Shown: positions 23,791 to 34,814 of the stretch, in pieces
How positions within the stretch are numbered: position 1 is the stretch's first letter
Layout of the letters: each line of letters starts with the position of its first letter
DNA from: Paenalcaligenes hominis
GTDB lineage: Bacteria; Pseudomonadota; Gammaproteobacteria; Burkholderiales; Burkholderiaceae_B
NCBI RefSeq assembly: GCF_011927625.1
Contig: NZ_JAATIZ010000004.1
Location: 186,001 to 250,000, forward strand
DNA: 64,000 bases
Direction: 5' to 3'
Notes under the pieces: generated by a model
Database searches by the model: none
Seen by the model: only the letters and a program-made list of their open reading frames with translations
Told to the model about the DNA's origin: nothing
Program-made: the position numbers and the translations under genes

Positions 23791-24784
23791 CGAGGATAAA
23801 CTGCGTGACAGTGCCATTTTGATGATGGCCCTTGGCGAAGACGCAGCGGCTGAAGTCTTTAAGTACCTGAACCCCAAAGAGGTACAAGAGCTAGGTTCAG
23901 CCATGGCTAGCCTAACCCAGTTAACACGCAACGACATGGACCAAGTCCTCGAGGACTTCCGCCAAGAAGCCGATCAATTTATGTCGGTCACCTTGGATTC
24001 CAACGAGTACATTCGCTCGGTGTTGAACAAAGCGCTCGGTACGGATCGGGCGGCCGGCATTATCGAGGATATTTTGGATGCCGAGCGTGGTACGGGCTCG
24101 GGCATTGATGCATTGAACTGGCTGGACGCTACCAGCGTGGCTGAGCTCATCGCTGATGAGCACCCCCAAATTATTGCCACCATTTTGGTGCACTTAGAGC
24201 GTGATCGCGCAGCCGATGTGCTGATTGAGCTCAACGAGCGCTTACGCGATGATGTGGTGCTGCGTATCGCCACCTTTGGCGGGGTTCAACCCAATGCGCT
24301 TCAAGAGCTCACCGAGGTCTTGAACTCATTGTTGGCCGGTCAAAGCGCTAAACGCAGCAAAATGGGTGGGCCTCGCACCGCTGCCGAAATTATTAACTAC
24401 ATGTCTTCGGCGCACGAAGAGGCCATTATCACCAACCTCAAGACCATGGATGCTGATCTGACTGATCGCATTGTCGAAGAGATGTTTGTGTTTGATAATC
24501 TCCTAGAGGTAGAAGACCAAGCGATTCAGCTTATTCTCAAAGAGGTGGAAACCACGGCGCTTACTATTGCGCTTAAAGGCACTACCGACGAGCTACGCGA
24601 GAAGTTTTTCCGCAATATGTCAAACCGTGCTGCCGATATGCTGCGCGAAGACATTGCTGCGCAAGGCCCCGTTCGTATGTCCAAGGTGGAAGAGGAACAA
24701 AAAGCCATTGTGGAAGTGGCGCGTCGTTTAGCCGAAGAAGGTCAAATCAACCTAAGCGGCCCAGCGGGCGACGAATATGTCTAG
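23780..24784 (+). CDS. fliG: Flagellar motor switch protein FliG
   Basis: The protein has 334 residues. ALGEDAAAEVFKYLNPKEVQELG forms the N-terminal FliF-binding region, the middle contains EHPQIIATILVHL, and the C-terminal torque helix region is VETTALTIALKGTTDELREKFFRNMSNRAADMLREDI, with the charged residues that contact MotA. FliG is the rotor protein that couples ion flow through MotAB to rotation. It overlaps both neighbours by 8-11 bp. Confidence 0.97.
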   Translation: MTTNEDKLRDSAILMMALGEDAAAEVFKYLNPKEVQELGSAMASLTQLTRNDMDQVLEDFRQEADQFMSVTLDSNEYIRSVLNKALGTDRAAGIIEDILDAERGTGSGIDALNWLDATSVAELIADEHPQIIATILVHLERDRAADVLIELNERLRDDVVLRIATFGGVQPNALQELTEVLNSLLAGQSAKRSKMGGPRTAAEIINYMSSAHEEAIITNLKTMDADLTDRIVEEMFVFDNLLEVEDQAIQLILKEVETTALTIALKGTTDELREKFFRNMSNRAADMLREDIAAQGPVRMSKVEEEQKAIVEVARRLAEEGQINLSGPAGDEYV

Positions 24785-25532
24785 ATTTGGCTCCTCCTCG
24801 CCGTATGCGGACTTGGATTGGCGTCCTTGGGAAATAGAATCCTTGGATGCCGAGCGCCGCCCTGCTCAAACCCCTACCGAGCCAGAACCTACGGTCGATA
24901 TGGAGGCCATCTTGGCCGAGGTGGCCGAGTTAAAAGAGCTAGCGCGCCAACAGGGTCATGCCGAAGGCTATGCGGCCGGCTTTGATCAAGGTTTACAACA
25001 AGGCAAGATCCAAGGGCATGCAGACGGTTTCGAGGCTGGTCATGCCGCGGCAGTGCAACAGGGGCATAGCGAAGGCTATCAAGCAGGCAGTCAGCAAGCC
25101 GCGGCGGAATGCGCCCAGTTGGCTACACTGGTGACACGATCAGGCTCCGCCTTGGCAGAGCTCCACGAGGAAGTAGGCCAAGCGCTATTGCAATTGGCGG
25201 TTGATATTGCAAAGCAGGTGCTGCAAGACGAACTGCGTCAGCATCCTGATCACATTGCGACCCTGGTCACCCAACTGCTCAAAGACGAGGAACACACTGA
25301 CCAAAGTTTGACGGTATGGGTTCACCCTGATGACCATGCCATTATTCTGACGCATTTAGCCGAGGATTTAGCACATCACCCGCAGTGGCGCATCAAAGCG
25401 GATGACACCATTAGCGCTGGCGGACTGATTATTAAAACGGCCTTGGGCGAGGTCAATGCGACGCTGCAAAACCGCTGGCGTCGTGTCATCGCTCGTTTAG
25501 GGCCTATTGACACCCCTCCTAGCGCATCATGA
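24777..25532 (+). CDS. fliH: Flagellar export ATPase regulator FliH
   Basis: The protein has 251 residues. The central region (about 58-112) contains repeated GxxxG-type units ([39 protein letters not shown]) typical of FliH, and the C-terminal half (about 125-245) is the FliI-binding domain. FliH dimerises and tethers FliI to the export gate and C ring. It overlaps fliG by 8 bp and fliI by 4 bp. Confidence 0.95.
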   Translation: MSRFGSSSPYADLDWRPWEIESLDAERRPAQTPTEPEPTVDMEAILAEVAELKELARQQGHAEGYAAGFDQGLQQGKIQGHADGFEAGHAAAVQQGHSEGYQAGSQQAAAECAQLATLVTRSGSALAELHEEVGQALLQLAVDIAKQVLQDELRQHPDHIATLVTQLLKDEEHTDQSLTVWVHPDDHAIILTHLAEDLAHHPQWRIKADDTISAGGLIIKTALGEVNATLQNRWRRVIARLGPIDTPPSAS

Positions 25533-26974
25533 GTCACAGCCCCAGTCCTGCCGATCAATGGCGTGCGCAGCTGGCCAGCGCCCAGTTACGCGCTCAAAGT
25601 AGCGAGCCTATTGCGCGCAGTGGCCATATCACCAAAGCCACGGGTTTAGTGCTTGAGGCCACGGGCTTACAGCTACCTTTAGGTGCAGCGTGTCGTATTC
25701 AAGTGTCTAAAGCATTGGATCACTGGGCTCATGCCGAGGTAGTTGGCTTTGAGGCCGAAACCCTTTATTTAATGCCGCACCATGAAATCATGGGGCTACG
25801 CCCGGGTGCACTGGTGCTTCCTATCGAGCCCATTACCGAAAGTGCTTTGCGCTTGAACCCAGACGCCGCTATCGAGCCCCCTCCTGCTCCGGCTTTAGCT
25901 CACCAATTGCCGGTGGGTGCGCATTTACTGGGGCGTGTGGTGGATGCCGCCGGTCAAGCCCTAGATGGCCTCGGTTCACTAGAACACAGCGATAAAGCCA
26001 GCTTAAATGCCAAATTGATTAACCCCTTAGCGCGTACTCCTATTACTCAAACCATGGATGTTGGCGTACGTGCCATTAATGGGTTGCTTTCCATTGGTCG
26101 GGGGCAACGCATGGGCTTGTTTGCCGGCTCCGGGGTTGGGAAAAGCGTACTGCTCGGTATGATGGCTCGCTATACCGAAGCCGATGTGATTGTTGTGGGC
26201 TTAATTGGGGAACGAGGCCGTGAGGTCAAAGAGTTCATTGAACATAACCTAGGGCCCCAAGGTTTAGCACGTTCAGTTGTGGTGGCAGCGCCGGCTGATG
26301 TCTCGCCCTTGTTGCGTTTACAAGGCGCGGTCTATGCCACCCGTATCGCGGAGTATTTCCGTGATCAAGGTCAGCATGTGTTGCTGATTATGGATTCCCT
26401 GACCCGCTATGCCATGGCACAACGGGAAATTGCCTTGGCGGTGGGTGAACCGCCCGCAACCAAAGGCTATCCGCCCTCGGTATTTAATAAATTGCCCGCG
26501 TTGGTTGAACGTGCTGGCAATGGCGCCCAGTCAGATCATGGTGCAGCCGCTGGCTCTATCACGGCTTTTTATACTGTGCTTACCGAAGGCGATGACCAAC
26601 AAGACCCCATTGCTGACTCGGCACGAGCCATTTTAGATGGTCATGTGGTGCTCTCACGGCGCTTAGCAGACAGTGGTCATTATCCGGCCATTGATGTGGA
26701 AGCCTCGATTTCACGGGTGATGTCTGCTGTGGTCAGCGCTGAACACATTAAGTTAGTGCATCAATTTAAGCAGATTCTATCTATTTATCAGCGCAACCGC
26801 GATTTGATTGCCGTGGGCGCTTACCAACGCGGCAATGACCCCACGATTGATAACGCCATAGAGCGCTACCCGTGGTTAGAAAGCTTTTTACGTCAAGACG
26901 TCGATAACCCAGTAAGTTTCGAGAAAGCGCTGGATGAATTACAGGCTATTTTAGGAGTGACTGGCCATGCCTAA
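25529..26974 (+). CDS. fliI: Flagellum-specific ATPase FliI
   Basis: The protein has 481 residues, close to the F1-beta-like export ATPase length. The Walker A motif AGSGVGKS is at 199-206, with [12 protein letters not shown] after it, the Walker B segment [17 protein letters not shown] near 283-299, and [18 protein letters not shown]. FliI energises delivery of export substrates. It overlaps fliJ by 8 bp. Confidence 0.97.
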   Translation: MSHSPSPADQWRAQLASAQLRAQSSEPIARSGHITKATGLVLEATGLQLPLGAACRIQVSKALDHWAHAEVVGFEAETLYLMPHHEIMGLRPGALVLPIEPITESALRLNPDAAIEPPPAPALAHQLPVGAHLLGRVVDAAGQALDGLGSLEHSDKASLNAKLINPLARTPITQTMDVGVRAINGLLSIGRGQRMGLFAGSGVGKSVLLGMMARYTEADVIVVGLIGERGREVKEFIEHNLGPQGLARSVVVAAPADVSPLLRLQGAVYATRIAEYFRDQGQHVLLIMDSLTRYAMAQREIALAVGEPPATKGYPPSVFNKLPALVERAGNGAQSDHGAAAGSITAFYTVLTEGDDQQDPIADSARAILDGHVVLSRRLADSGHYPAIDVEASISRVMSAVVSAEHIKLVHQFKQILSIYQRNRDLIAVGAYQRGNDPTIDNAIERYPWLESFLRQDVDNPVSFEKALDELQAILGVTGHA

Positions 26975-27413
26975 TGCCTCTATGCATACGTTGATTCAAC
27001 TGGCAGAAAATGAAGTCGAGCAGCACACGGATCACCTACAACGTTTGAATAGTGAACGTCAGCAAGCCTCGCACCAACTTAGCACGCTGCACCAATATCG
27101 CTTGGATTACTCCGATCGATTGCTGCAAGCCAGTCAATCGGGCGTCACGATGTCGAACTACCATAATTTTTACCGCTTTATTGGCACTTTAGATCAAGCC
27201 ATTACACAGCAAAATAGTCTACTGGAACACCTCGAGTCGAAAATTACGCAGCAGCAGCAACAATGGCTGGCCGCTAAGCAACGTTTAAACGCCTACCAAA
27301 CGCTACAAGATCGTCGCGACCAAGCTCAGGCAGAGCATCGAGCGCGCGTAGAACAACGAGAAAACGATGAGCTTTCTGCTGCGATGCACTATAGGCTCAG
27401 GCAATTTAATTAG
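26967..27413 (+). CDS. fliJ: Flagellar export protein FliJ
   Basis: The protein has 148 residues and is an almost fully helical coiled coil rich in Gln, Glu and Arg, as in FliJ. It forms the central stalk of the FliI hexamer and contacts FlhA. Sequence conservation in this family is low; identification rests on size, coiled-coil character and position between fliI and fliK. Confidence 0.92.
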   Translation: MPNASMHTLIQLAENEVEQHTDHLQRLNSERQQASHQLSTLHQYRLDYSDRLLQASQSGVTMSNYHNFYRFIGTLDQAITQQNSLLEHLESKITQQQQQWLAAKQRLNAYQTLQDRRDQAQAEHRARVEQRENDELSAAMHYRLRQFN

Positions 27414-27428
27414 ATGGGTTAATAAAGC

Positions 27429-28676
27429 ATGAACGCAATTTTGTTGTCAGGATTAGATGGCTCGGCCAAAAGTGGCCCCAGTACCTTGCTGGACGCCAAG
27501 ACAACCCAGTCTACCTCTTCGTTTGCCCAACTATTAGGTCAAGAGACCGCGCAAATTGATGCAGCGCTTGAACAACAACTGACTGCCCTAGGTTTTGATG
27601 CCCACGCCGTTATGGATGCACTGCGTGCTGCTGGGCTCAATCCAAACGCTTTATTTCATGCCTGGCACACTACGTCTGCTACGGGTAGCGACCTCAAGGC
27701 GTTTCTTAAAGATCAAGGGCTTGATGTGGCGGCGCTACGTAAGCCCACAGCGGCAGGGTTGGCTTTGGATTCGGACCAGTTGGGTCGTCACGAGAACGAG
27801 CTCGCTGCCGACATCCCGCCCGATGCTTTAGCTTTTATTCAAAGCACTTTATTTATTGCACAAGAGTCTTTTCATTTACGTACTGGCGCTGGTGCAGCTC
27901 ATGGTGCCTCTAATGCTTTGTCTCCGGCTATGTTGGCCAAGCTCAACCATAAAGCCGGTGTAGTAGCTCAACACAACGAGGCAAAACATGGCGTAACGAC
28001 GGGCTTAGACTCAGAAAAACCTAGCCTAAAAGGCACGGCGTTTTTTGGACGTTTATCTACCGAGGCCGAACCTTTTATCGCGTTAAACTCGCAAGACCTC
28101 ACACGCTCGCCTAGTCTGCAGACGGGGGCTGAGTTTCACTTGCAATTAGCCAATAGCAATCATAAAAGTGCGGCAAGCCAGATCGCATTCAATGCGGCAC
28201 CCACTTACAGCGCTCACATTGCTACGCCGTTAACGCACAGCCAATGGAGCCAAGACCTCGGGCGTGTCATGGTGACATTAACCCAACAGGCCCAGCACAC
28301 CGGCCCGCAAAATGCAGAAATTCGTTTGGATCCGCCCGAACTCGGGCCCATGCGCATTGTGTTGTCCATCACCGATAACATCGCCAATGCCACTATTTTT
28401 GCTGCGCATGCTCAAACCCGTTTAACGCTCGAGCACGCCCTGCCCCAGTTACAGCAGCAACTCGCCCAATCGGGGCTCAGTCTAGGCGAGGCCAATGTCA
28501 GCGATCACGGCTTTGGCGGTCAAGCCCACCAAGACTCTTCCTCGGCAAACCAGACAGGGGCTCAACCATTTAGTCTTAGCAACGGTACCGGCCATTCGGA
28601 TTCTGCCTTGCTGTCTGAGCCTCACGACGCAACGCAGCGTCGTACACCCGATGCTATAATCGACACATTCGCATAA
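27429..28676 (+). CDS. fliK: Flagellar hook-length control protein FliK
   Basis: The protein has 415 residues. The N-terminal two thirds are poorly conserved, as usual. The C-terminal FliK domain (about 275-350) has NAEIRLDPPELGPMRIVLSI, then AQTRLTLEHALPQLQQQLAQSGL. It is the secreted hook ruler that switches export from hook to filament substrates through FlhB. It is the canonical fliK by position (after fliJ, before fliL); a paralogue lies at 19997. Confidence 0.94.
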   Translation: MNAILLSGLDGSAKSGPSTLLDAKTTQSTSSFAQLLGQETAQIDAALEQQLTALGFDAHAVMDALRAAGLNPNALFHAWHTTSATGSDLKAFLKDQGLDVAALRKPTAAGLALDSDQLGRHENELAADIPPDALAFIQSTLFIAQESFHLRTGAGAAHGASNALSPAMLAKLNHKAGVVAQHNEAKHGVTTGLDSEKPSLKGTAFFGRLSTEAEPFIALNSQDLTRSPSLQTGAEFHLQLANSNHKSAASQIAFNAAPTYSAHIATPLTHSQWSQDLGRVMVTLTQQAQHTGPQNAEIRLDPPELGPMRIVLSITDNIANATIFAAHAQTRLTLEHALPQLQQQLAQSGLSLGEANVSDHGFGGQAHQDSSSANQTGAQPFSLSNGTGHSDSALLSEPHDATQRRTPDAIIDTFA

Positions 28677-28709
28677 CATTTAGTTACTTAATACAAGCAG
28701 TTAACACTC

Positions 28710-29324
28710 ATGGCCACCAGCTCCTCTAACGCCCGTAAACGTCAAGCCCCTGAACAGCCTGCTGCGACAGCAGACAGTTCTGCGCGTCGAAAGCGCAAAC
28801 CCTCAAAATTTAAACGCCTGTTGCGGGCTGTTTTATTGGTGCTCATTATTATTGCAGCAAGTGTGGGGGCTACCCTTTACTACACTTGGCCAGCCGGGGC
28901 ATCGTTACTTAGTTTTATGCCTCAAAGCGAAGCCGTGGCTAACGAACCAACGGACACCGTTGCACCCGAACCGGCTAAAGCCCCTGCCCCTGTCCTGCCT
29001 CCTGAAAAGCCAATTTTTGTGCGGCTCGAGCCCTTTACCGTTACCATTTCCGAGGGCGGTAGTCGTTCTCGTATTTTGCATGTGGCCATTACATTACGTG
29101 TGGCAGATGAAAAATCCAGTGCATTAATGGGCGAATACATGCCAATGGTGCGCGATCAAGTCATACAAATCTTGTCGGCCCAACATCCGCAGTACATTCA
29201 AACCCCCGAGGGGCGCGAGCAATTGGTGGCCTCATTAAAGCACTCCCTAAGCCAACCTTACGATGCGAAATCGTTAGGTCCTGATATTACTCACGTCCTA
29301 TTTACCGCCTTTGTGATTCAATAA
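28710..29324 (+). CDS. fliL: Flagellar basal-body-associated protein FliL
   Basis: The protein has 204 residues. It has a basic N-terminal tail, one transmembrane segment (about 36-58, LLRAVLLVLIIIAASVGATL), a Pro/Ala linker, and the periplasmic FliL domain (about 95-204: IFVRLEPFTVTI, then SRILHVAITLRV and DQVIQILS). FliL rings surround and support the stator. It overlaps fliM by 1 bp (TAATG). Confidence 0.95.
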   Translation: MATSSSNARKRQAPEQPAATADSSARRKRKPSKFKRLLRAVLLVLIIIAASVGATLYYTWPAGASLLSFMPQSEAVANEPTDTVAPEPAKAPAPVLPPEKPIFVRLEPFTVTISEGGSRSRILHVAITLRVADEKSSALMGEYMPMVRDQVIQILSAQHPQYIQTPEGREQLVASLKHSLSQPYDAKSLGPDITHVLFTAFVIQ

Positions 29325-30346
29325 TGTCGTATCAAAGCTTTCTATCTCAAGACGAAGTCGATGCGCTCCTAGCGGGGGTTACAGGCGAAGAGTCGGAACA
29401 AAGTGCACAGGCCTCTGACTTGCCCGGTGGGGTACGGGCCTATGATCTTGCTTCCCCCGATCGTGTTATTCGGCATCGGATGCAAACGCTTGAGCTAATC
29501 AACGAACGATTTGCTCGTCGTTTGCGCAGCACCCTGCTTAGCTTTATGCGCCGTAATGCCGACATCACGGTGGGGTCCATTCGCATACAAAAATACAGCG
29601 ATTTCGAGCGCAACCTGCCAGTACCCAGCAACTTAAACATGGTTACGTTCAAACCGTTGCGTGGCATTGGCTTATTTACCTTTGACCCCAATCTGGTCTT
29701 TTTGATTATTGACAGCTTATTTGGTGGGCACGGTCGTTACAATACGCGTATCGAAGGGCGTGATTTCACCACCACCGAACTACGCATTATTTTGCGTTTA
29801 TTAGACTTAACCTTAGACAGCTATTGCAGCGCCTGGGAACCGGTCTATAAGATTGAGTCCGAGTACATTCGTTCAGAAATGCACACCAAGTTTGCGAACA
29901 TTTGCTCGGGTAACGATTTAGTGGTGGTGACCTCATTTAATATCGAATTTGGTGCCCAAGGCGGCAATTTAAATATTTGTCTGCCTTACTCCATGATCGA
30001 GCCCGTACGTGATTTGCTCACACGCCCTCTTCAGGACACCAGTGGCGATGCCATTGATCAACGTTGGACTCAGCAACTAACTCGTCAAGTGCGCAGTGCC
30101 GAGGTCGAGCTCAGTGTGGACTTTGCCAAGATCAACCTGTCTGTACGCGATTTACTTAAACTCAAAGTCAACGATGTTTTGCCCATCGCTATCCCTGAGC
30201 ATGTTACCGCCAATGTCGATGGTGTTCCCTTATTAAAGGGCACCTACGGCAGCCTAAACAACAAATACGCGGTCCGTATTCAACAATTCTTGACCCAACC
30301 AGAACCTGATTTTCTTAAGACTAAACGCCATGACAGATCCAAATAA
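29324..30346 (+). CDS. fliM: Flagellar motor switch protein FliM
   Basis: The protein has 340 residues. The CheY-binding N-terminal motif LSQDEVDALLAGV is intact. The GGxG-type middle domain includes LNMVTFKPLRGIGLFTFDPNLVFLIIDSLFGG, and a SpoA domain lies near 255-325. FliM is the main C-ring switch protein. It overlaps fliN by 17 bp. Confidence 0.97.
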   Translation: MSYQSFLSQDEVDALLAGVTGEESEQSAQASDLPGGVRAYDLASPDRVIRHRMQTLELINERFARRLRSTLLSFMRRNADITVGSIRIQKYSDFERNLPVPSNLNMVTFKPLRGIGLFTFDPNLVFLIIDSLFGGHGRYNTRIEGRDFTTTELRIILRLLDLTLDSYCSAWEPVYKIESEYIRSEMHTKFANICSGNDLVVVTSFNIEFGAQGGNLNICLPYSMIEPVRDLLTRPLQDTSGDAIDQRWTQQLTRQVRSAEVELSVDFAKINLSVRDLLKLKVNDVLPIAIPEHVTANVDGVPLLKGTYGSLNNKYAVRIQQFLTQPEPDFLKTKRHDRSK

Positions 30347-30884
30347 AGCGAACGAAAACCAAGAAAGCGATAACTTCGAAGCCGATTGGGCCGCCGCCAT
30401 GGCGGAGCAACAAGCCGGCGAACAGTCGGCTGCTGATGCAGGCACCCAAGCCGATGGCTTAGGCAGTGTCAGTGCAGATGACTGGGCCAGCGCCTTAGCA
30501 GAGCAAACCATGGATACCGAAGACAGTGCTAGCCCTAGCGCCAAGCCCGAGCCCGCCGAAGCCGCTGCCCCACATGTGTTCCAACCGCTGAATAAACCCA
30601 CCAGCGAGGCTGGCCGTAGCGATATCGATATGATTATGGATATCCCCGTTCAACTTTCCGTTGAGCTCGGTCGCACTCGCCTTACCTTAAAAAACATTTT
30701 GCAATTAGGCCAAGGTTCGGTAGTAGAGTTAGACGGCCTAGCAGGTGAGCCGCTAGACGTGTTTGTTAACGGTTACCTTATTGCCCAAGGCGAAGTGGTG
30801 GTCGTCGAAGACAAATATGGGATCCGTATTACCGATATTGTCACCCCGTCTGACCGTATTCATCGTCTTAATAATCGTCGTTAA
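30330..30884 (+). CDS. fliN: Flagellar motor switch protein FliN
   Basis: The protein has 184 residues, somewhat longer than enteric FliN because of an acidic, Ala-rich N-terminal extension (about 1-90, with repeated DWA(S/A)A units). The C-terminal SpoA domain is typical: DIPVQLSVELGRTRLTLKNIL, then GSVVELDGLAGEPLDVFVNG. FliN completes the C ring and receives FliH. It overlaps fliO by 1 bp. Confidence 0.96.
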   Translation: MTDPNKANENQESDNFEADWAAAMAEQQAGEQSAADAGTQADGLGSVSADDWASALAEQTMDTEDSASPSAKPEPAEAAAPHVFQPLNKPTSEAGRSDIDMIMDIPVQLSVELGRTRLTLKNILQLGQGSVVELDGLAGEPLDVFVNGYLIAQGEVVVVEDKYGIRITDIVTPSDRIHRLNNRR

Positions 30885-31207
30885 TGACTCAAGCCGATCT
30901 TTTACGACTATCGCTCAGCTTAGTGGTCGTCGTACTGTTAATCCTACTTGTGGCGTGGCTCGCGCGCCGCAGTGGTTTTATGCGCGCTCACTCTCAGGTC
31001 ATCAAGTTTATCGCTTCGCACCCACTAGGCAATAAAACCAGCGTAGTGGTGATCGAAGTTGACCAAAAAAGACTGGTGCTCGGTGTCAGTCCTCACCAAG
31101 TCAACGTGTTACATACCCAGCCGGTTCAGGACGAATTCCAAACCACTTTGGATCAAGCGGTAACGGCTCAACAACAGCAGTTTTCAAGTGAAAATAACGC
31201 GTCTTAA
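30884..31207 (+). CDS. fliO: Flagellar export protein FliO
   Basis: The protein has 107 residues. One N-terminal transmembrane segment (about 8-26, [19 protein letters not shown]) is followed by a short cytoplasmic domain with [21 protein letters not shown]. FliO helps assemble the FliP ring. It overlaps fliP by 20 bp, which is consistent with translational coupling. Confidence 0.92.
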   Translation: MTQADLLRLSLSLVVVVLLILLVAWLARRSGFMRAHSQVIKFIASHPLGNKTSVVVIEVDQKRLVLGVSPHQVNVLHTQPVQDEFQTTLDQAVTAQQQQFSSENNAS

Positions 31208-31952
31208 TCTTTTTTATGGCCTGACTACGCTCGTGTTGCTCTTAGCTCCATTTGCAACCGAAGCCCAGCAGTTCATTCAGCTCCCCTCAATTAACAGCAA
31301 CCCCAATCCCGATGGCAGCCAAACCTGGTCTCTTAGCATAGAAACCTTGGTCATGCTGACCATGATGTCCTTTTTGCCATCCATGCTGATGATGATGACG
31401 GGCTTTACGCGCATCATTATTGTATTGGGCTTGTTGCGCAATGCCATGGGTACCAACAACTCGCCTCCTAATCCGGTATTAATTGGGATTGCCTTGTTTT
31501 TGACCTTTTTTGCTATGTCACCGGTGTTTGATCAGGTGTACGAGCTGGCGTATCAGCCGTTAGTGCGCAATGAAATGAGTTTTCAAGAGGCTTTGGCCGT
31601 GGGGGTCGAGCCATTTAAGACCTTTATGTTGCATCAAACCCGCGAAACCGATTTGCAGCTCTTTGCAGAGATGGCCAATATCGGAGAGTTACAAAGCCCC
31701 AATGAGTTGCCCTTGCGCGTGCTGATGCCAGCTTTTATTACTAGCGAACTTAAAACCGCATTCCAAATTGGTTTCACCATTTTTATCCCCTTTTTAATTA
31801 TTGACTTAGTTGTGGCCAGCACCTTAATGGCTTTAGGGATGATGATGGTACCGCCCATTACCATTTCATTGCCTTTTAAGCTGATGTTGTTTGTGTTGGC
31901 TGACGGCTGGCATTTGCTGTTGGGTTCGTTAGCACGCAGCTTTTACCAATAG
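31188..31952 (+). CDS. fliP: Flagellar export gate protein FliP
   Basis: The protein has 254 residues. The start is a GTG at 31188 within fliO; it gives a proper cleavable signal peptide ([21 protein letters not shown]). Several membrane segments follow, with family motifs [24 protein letters not shown] and [18 protein letters not shown]. FliP, FliQ and FliR form the export channel. Confidence 0.97.
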   Translation: MKITRLNLFYGLTTLVLLLAPFATEAQQFIQLPSINSNPNPDGSQTWSLSIETLVMLTMMSFLPSMLMMMTGFTRIIIVLGLLRNAMGTNNSPPNPVLIGIALFLTFFAMSPVFDQVYELAYQPLVRNEMSFQEALAVGVEPFKTFMLHQTRETDLQLFAEMANIGELQSPNELPLRVLMPAFITSELKTAFQIGFTIFIPFLIIDLVVASTLMALGMMMVPPITISLPFKLMLFVLADGWHLLLGSLARSFYQ

Positions 31953-31961
31953 GTATAGACA

Positions 31962-32231
31962 ATGACCCCTGAAACCGTCATGAGCATGACACACCTGGCT
32001 TTAAAGATGGCATTGACCTTAGCTGGGCCCTTTTTATTAACCGCCCTGGTATTGGGTTTAGTGGTGAGTATTTTTCAAGCGGCCACTCAAATTAATGAAA
32101 TGACCTTAACCTTCATTCCTAAAATTGCAGGCATTGTGGTGGTGGTGATTTTAATTGGCCCTTGGATGATCACCACCATGGTGGATTACATGCAGAGCTT
32201 GTTTAACCAAATTCCTAGCCTAGCTATGTAA
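31962..32231 (+). CDS. fliQ: Flagellar export gate protein FliQ
   Basis: The protein has 89 residues and two transmembrane helices. The family features are LALKMALTLAGPFLLTALVLGLVVSIFQAATQINEMTLTF-type residues at about 10-49 (read in pieces), with FIPKIAGI following. It is part of the FliPQR channel and lies 9 bp after fliP. Confidence 0.97.
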   Translation: MTPETVMSMTHLALKMALTLAGPFLLTALVLGLVVSIFQAATQINEMTLTFIPKIAGIVVVVILIGPWMITTMVDYMQSLFNQIPSLAM

Positions 32232-32242
32232 GCCTGTCGGCT

Positions 32243-33028
32243 ATGGTTAATTTCACCCTCGATCAACTCTATCTTTGGATCAACGCATTTCTGTGGCCAC
32301 TTTTTAGGGTGATGGGGTTGTTTATGACCGCCCCACTTTTCAGTGAGTCCAGCATCAGCTTGCACGTCAAGATTGGTGCCGCTATTTTAATTACGTTAGT
32401 CATCGCTCCCGGCCTGCCCATGCCCGATATCCCCACCGGATCATGGGCCGCGTTATGGCTTGCCGCTCAACAAGTTTTAATAGGCTTTGCGTTGGGTTTT
32501 ATTATGCGCATTGCATTTGCCGTCGTGATCTTGGCGGGTGAGTTCATTGGGTTTCAAATGGGCTTGTCATTTGCCTCCTTTTTTGATCCCGGTACGGGTG
32601 CGCAAACCGCAGTCGTTTCCCGCATTTTGAATATTGTTGCCATGCTGTGCTTTTTAGCCGTAGATGGGCACTTGGTCATGCTGCATGCTTTTATGCGGAC
32701 CTTTGAAGTATTACCTATTGCAATAGGGAGCTTAGATATTAATGGCTGGGGCGTCATTTTAGAATGGAGCGGCGAGCTGTTTTTATCGGGAATGCTATTG
32801 GCTTTGCCCCTGATTATTATTTTGCTCACCATGAATTTGGCCTTTGGAATTTTAAACCGAACTGCCCAGCAAATTACTATTTTTGCGGTGGGTTTTCCCA
32901 TTACGTTGATGACAGGGCTAGTGGTTTTAATGATTGTTATTCCACAAACTGCGCCCTTTTTAATGCAGCTATTTGAGTCTGGCTATGAAACCATGATGCG
33001 TTTTATACAGGCGTTAAGCACACGCTAA
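32243..33028 (+). CDS. fliR: Flagellar export gate protein FliR
   Basis: The protein has 261 residues and about six membrane segments. Features include FLWPLFRVMGLFMTAPLFSE, GFIMRIAFAVVILAGEFIGFQMGLSFA-type residues (in pieces) and FAVGFPITLMTGLVVLMI. It completes the FliPQR export gate and is the last gene of the fliE-R run. Confidence 0.97.
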   Translation: MVNFTLDQLYLWINAFLWPLFRVMGLFMTAPLFSESSISLHVKIGAAILITLVIAPGLPMPDIPTGSWAALWLAAQQVLIGFALGFIMRIAFAVVILAGEFIGFQMGLSFASFFDPGTGAQTAVVSRILNIVAMLCFLAVDGHLVMLHAFMRTFEVLPIAIGSLDINGWGVILEWSGELFLSGMLLALPLIIILLTMNLAFGILNRTAQQITIFAVGFPITLMTGLVVLMIVIPQTAPFLMQLFESGYETMMRFIQALSTR

Positions 33029-33052
33029 TTGCCCTAACGGATTAGCTACCCC

Positions 33053-33089
33053 CATGCCAAGACGCTGCGAAATAAAGCGTCTTGGCATG
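33053..33089. terminator. 14-bp perfect hairpin between convergent fliR and mcp
   Basis: catgccaagacgct (33053-33066) and agcgtcttggcatg (33076-33089) are exact reverse complements around a 9-base loop. It lies between the convergent fliR and chemoreceptor genes, so it could end transcription from both sides, although no T run follows on either strand. Confidence 0.6.
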
Positions 33090-33101
33090 GTGCAAGGGGA
33101 A

Positions 33102-34778
33102 TTAATCGGTTTGATAAGCTAACTGTGACCCTACCGGTGCGGAAGCCGTGCTGTGGTTGATAAAGTGCGAGTGGTCTTCGGTGTCGTTAACCGTAAACTG
33201 TGCCACGGCAGCCGTTAAGTGCTGGGCTTGGTCTTGGAGCGAACCGGCCAAATCCGTCAGTTGTGCCACCAACGTCGAGTTTTGTTGTACCACGCTATCC
33301 ATTTGCGTGACAGCAATGTTGACTTGACTCACCCCATCGCTTTGCTCGTCTGAGGCGCGACTGATATCCGTCATTAGGGTGGAAGCCGAGTTAATGGCTT
33401 GAACGACTTGAGTAATAACCTGCCCCGCATTGGCGGCTTGGTCGGACCCGGCTTTGATTTGCTGGGCAGAGCTATCAATTAAATCTTTGACCTCGCGGGC
33501 TGCCTGCGCACTGCGCTGCGCCAAAGCACGCACCTCGGACGCCACCACGGCAAAGCCACGACCCTGTTCGCCAGCACGAGCGGCCTCGACCGCAGCATTC
33601 AGTGCCAAGATATTGGTTTGAAACGCAATACTGTCGATGACGTTGACGAAATCAGTGATTTGACTGGAGCTTTTGTTGATGTCTTCCATGGTGTCTACCA
33701 CGGTGCGCACGGCTACGCCCCCTTTTTCTGCTACATCAGCGGCTTTTTTAGTGACTTGGTCGGCCTGATTCGCATTATCGGTGTTGTGACGCACTGTCAT
33801 AGCAATCTCGCTCATGGTGCTGGCCGTTTGCTGTAGTGCACTGGCTGATTGTTCCATACGAGAGTTTAGCTCGGTATTGCCGCTGAATAGCTCAAGCGCG
33901 CTGTTATGGATTTGGATTGCGCTTTGGCGAACCTGTAATACCATGGCTTGTAGGCTGCTTTGCATGCGTTGCGAAGAGGCATATAAAAAACCAATTTCAT
34001 TATCGCCATCGAAACGCGCTTGGCGGCTGAGGTCGCCATTGGCAATGTGATCAAACAGTACCCCTAAATCGCGTACGGGACGAATAATGCTGTGTTGAAT
34101 TACATAACGAATCAGCAAGGTAAATAGTATGCCTAGGATTACGCTGCTGATGATGATTAAAATTGCCAACTGAATGCGGTCTTCGGCCAGTTGAATCGAG
34201 GCGTTGGTTTGCTCTTGGATATAAGCGCTTAGGGCACGTAAAGTGACTTGGAATTCCTCGGCGCGTACGTAACCCACATTTTCATTGATTTCATAGAAAT
34301 GGGTGTAGTTACGCTCCTCGAGGGAGTCAATCAAACTGAATAAAACCTCGTCCATATAGCGCACATAATGGGTGTTTACCTTTTCCAATAAGTCGGCTTC
34401 CTGGGGGGTGGCAGCCGGTATACTGCTAAATCGTTTGTATTCAAAATCGGCTAGGTCGATGCTGTATTTAACCTTTTCGAGCTCTTGGTCGGCATAACCG
34501 AGTAGATCTGAATCGCCTCTGTAGCCTGCCTCGCGCATTTGATGAGCCACGAGCATGAGCGTAGCGCGGGCCTCGGCAGTGACGGCGTTAAGTTCCATAA
34601 TTTGAACCTGACGTTGGCTCTGCACCCGAAGGTCGTGCACCATTTCGCCATTTTGGCTAAGAAAATGATAGGCCGTGCCCCCTAACACGATAACCACAAG
34701 CAGGGACAAGCCCATGACGGTCATTAATAGGGTACTAATTCGAAGTCGATTTAACATCGAAATGACTTTTTTAAACAT
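33102..34778 (-). CDS. Methyl-accepting chemotaxis protein
   Basis: The protein has 558 residues. It has TM1 near 15-38, a periplasmic four-helix-bundle-type ligand domain of about 165 residues, TM2 near 205-226, then HAMP. The signalling hairpin has the conserved tip [33 protein letters not shown] followed by [18 protein letters not shown] (in pieces). The C terminus (GSQLAYQTD) has no xWxxF pentapeptide for CheR/CheB binding. Ligand unknown. It is transcribed alone, and its upstream region holds an 11-bp inverted repeat. Confidence 0.94.
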   Translation of the reverse strand: MFKKVISMLNRLRISTLLMTVMGLSLLVVIVLGGTAYHFLSQNGEMVHDLRVQSQRQVQIMELNAVTAEARATLMLVAHQMREAGYRGDSDLLGYADQELEKVKYSIDLADFEYKRFSSIPAATPQEADLLEKVNTHYVRYMDEVLFSLIDSLEERNYTHFYEINENVGYVRAEEFQVTLRALSAYIQEQTNASIQLAEDRIQLAILIIISSVILGILFTLLIRYVIQHSIIRPVRDLGVLFDHIANGDLSRQARFDGDNEIGFLYASSQRMQSSLQAMVLQVRQSAIQIHNSALELFSGNTELNSRMEQSASALQQTASTMSEIAMTVRHNTDNANQADQVTKKAADVAEKGGVAVRTVVDTMEDINKSSSQITDFVNVIDSIAFQTNILALNAAVEAARAGEQGRGFAVVASEVRALAQRSAQAAREVKDLIDSSAQQIKAGSDQAANAGQVITQVVQAINSASTLMTDISRASDEQSDGVSQVNIAVTQMDSVVQQNSTLVAQLTDLAGSLQDQAQHLTAAVAQFTVNDTEDHSHFINHSTASAPVGSQLAYQTD

Positions 34779-34814
34779 AGGCTCCCCAGTATTTTTTTAC
34801 ACTTATTTAATATT

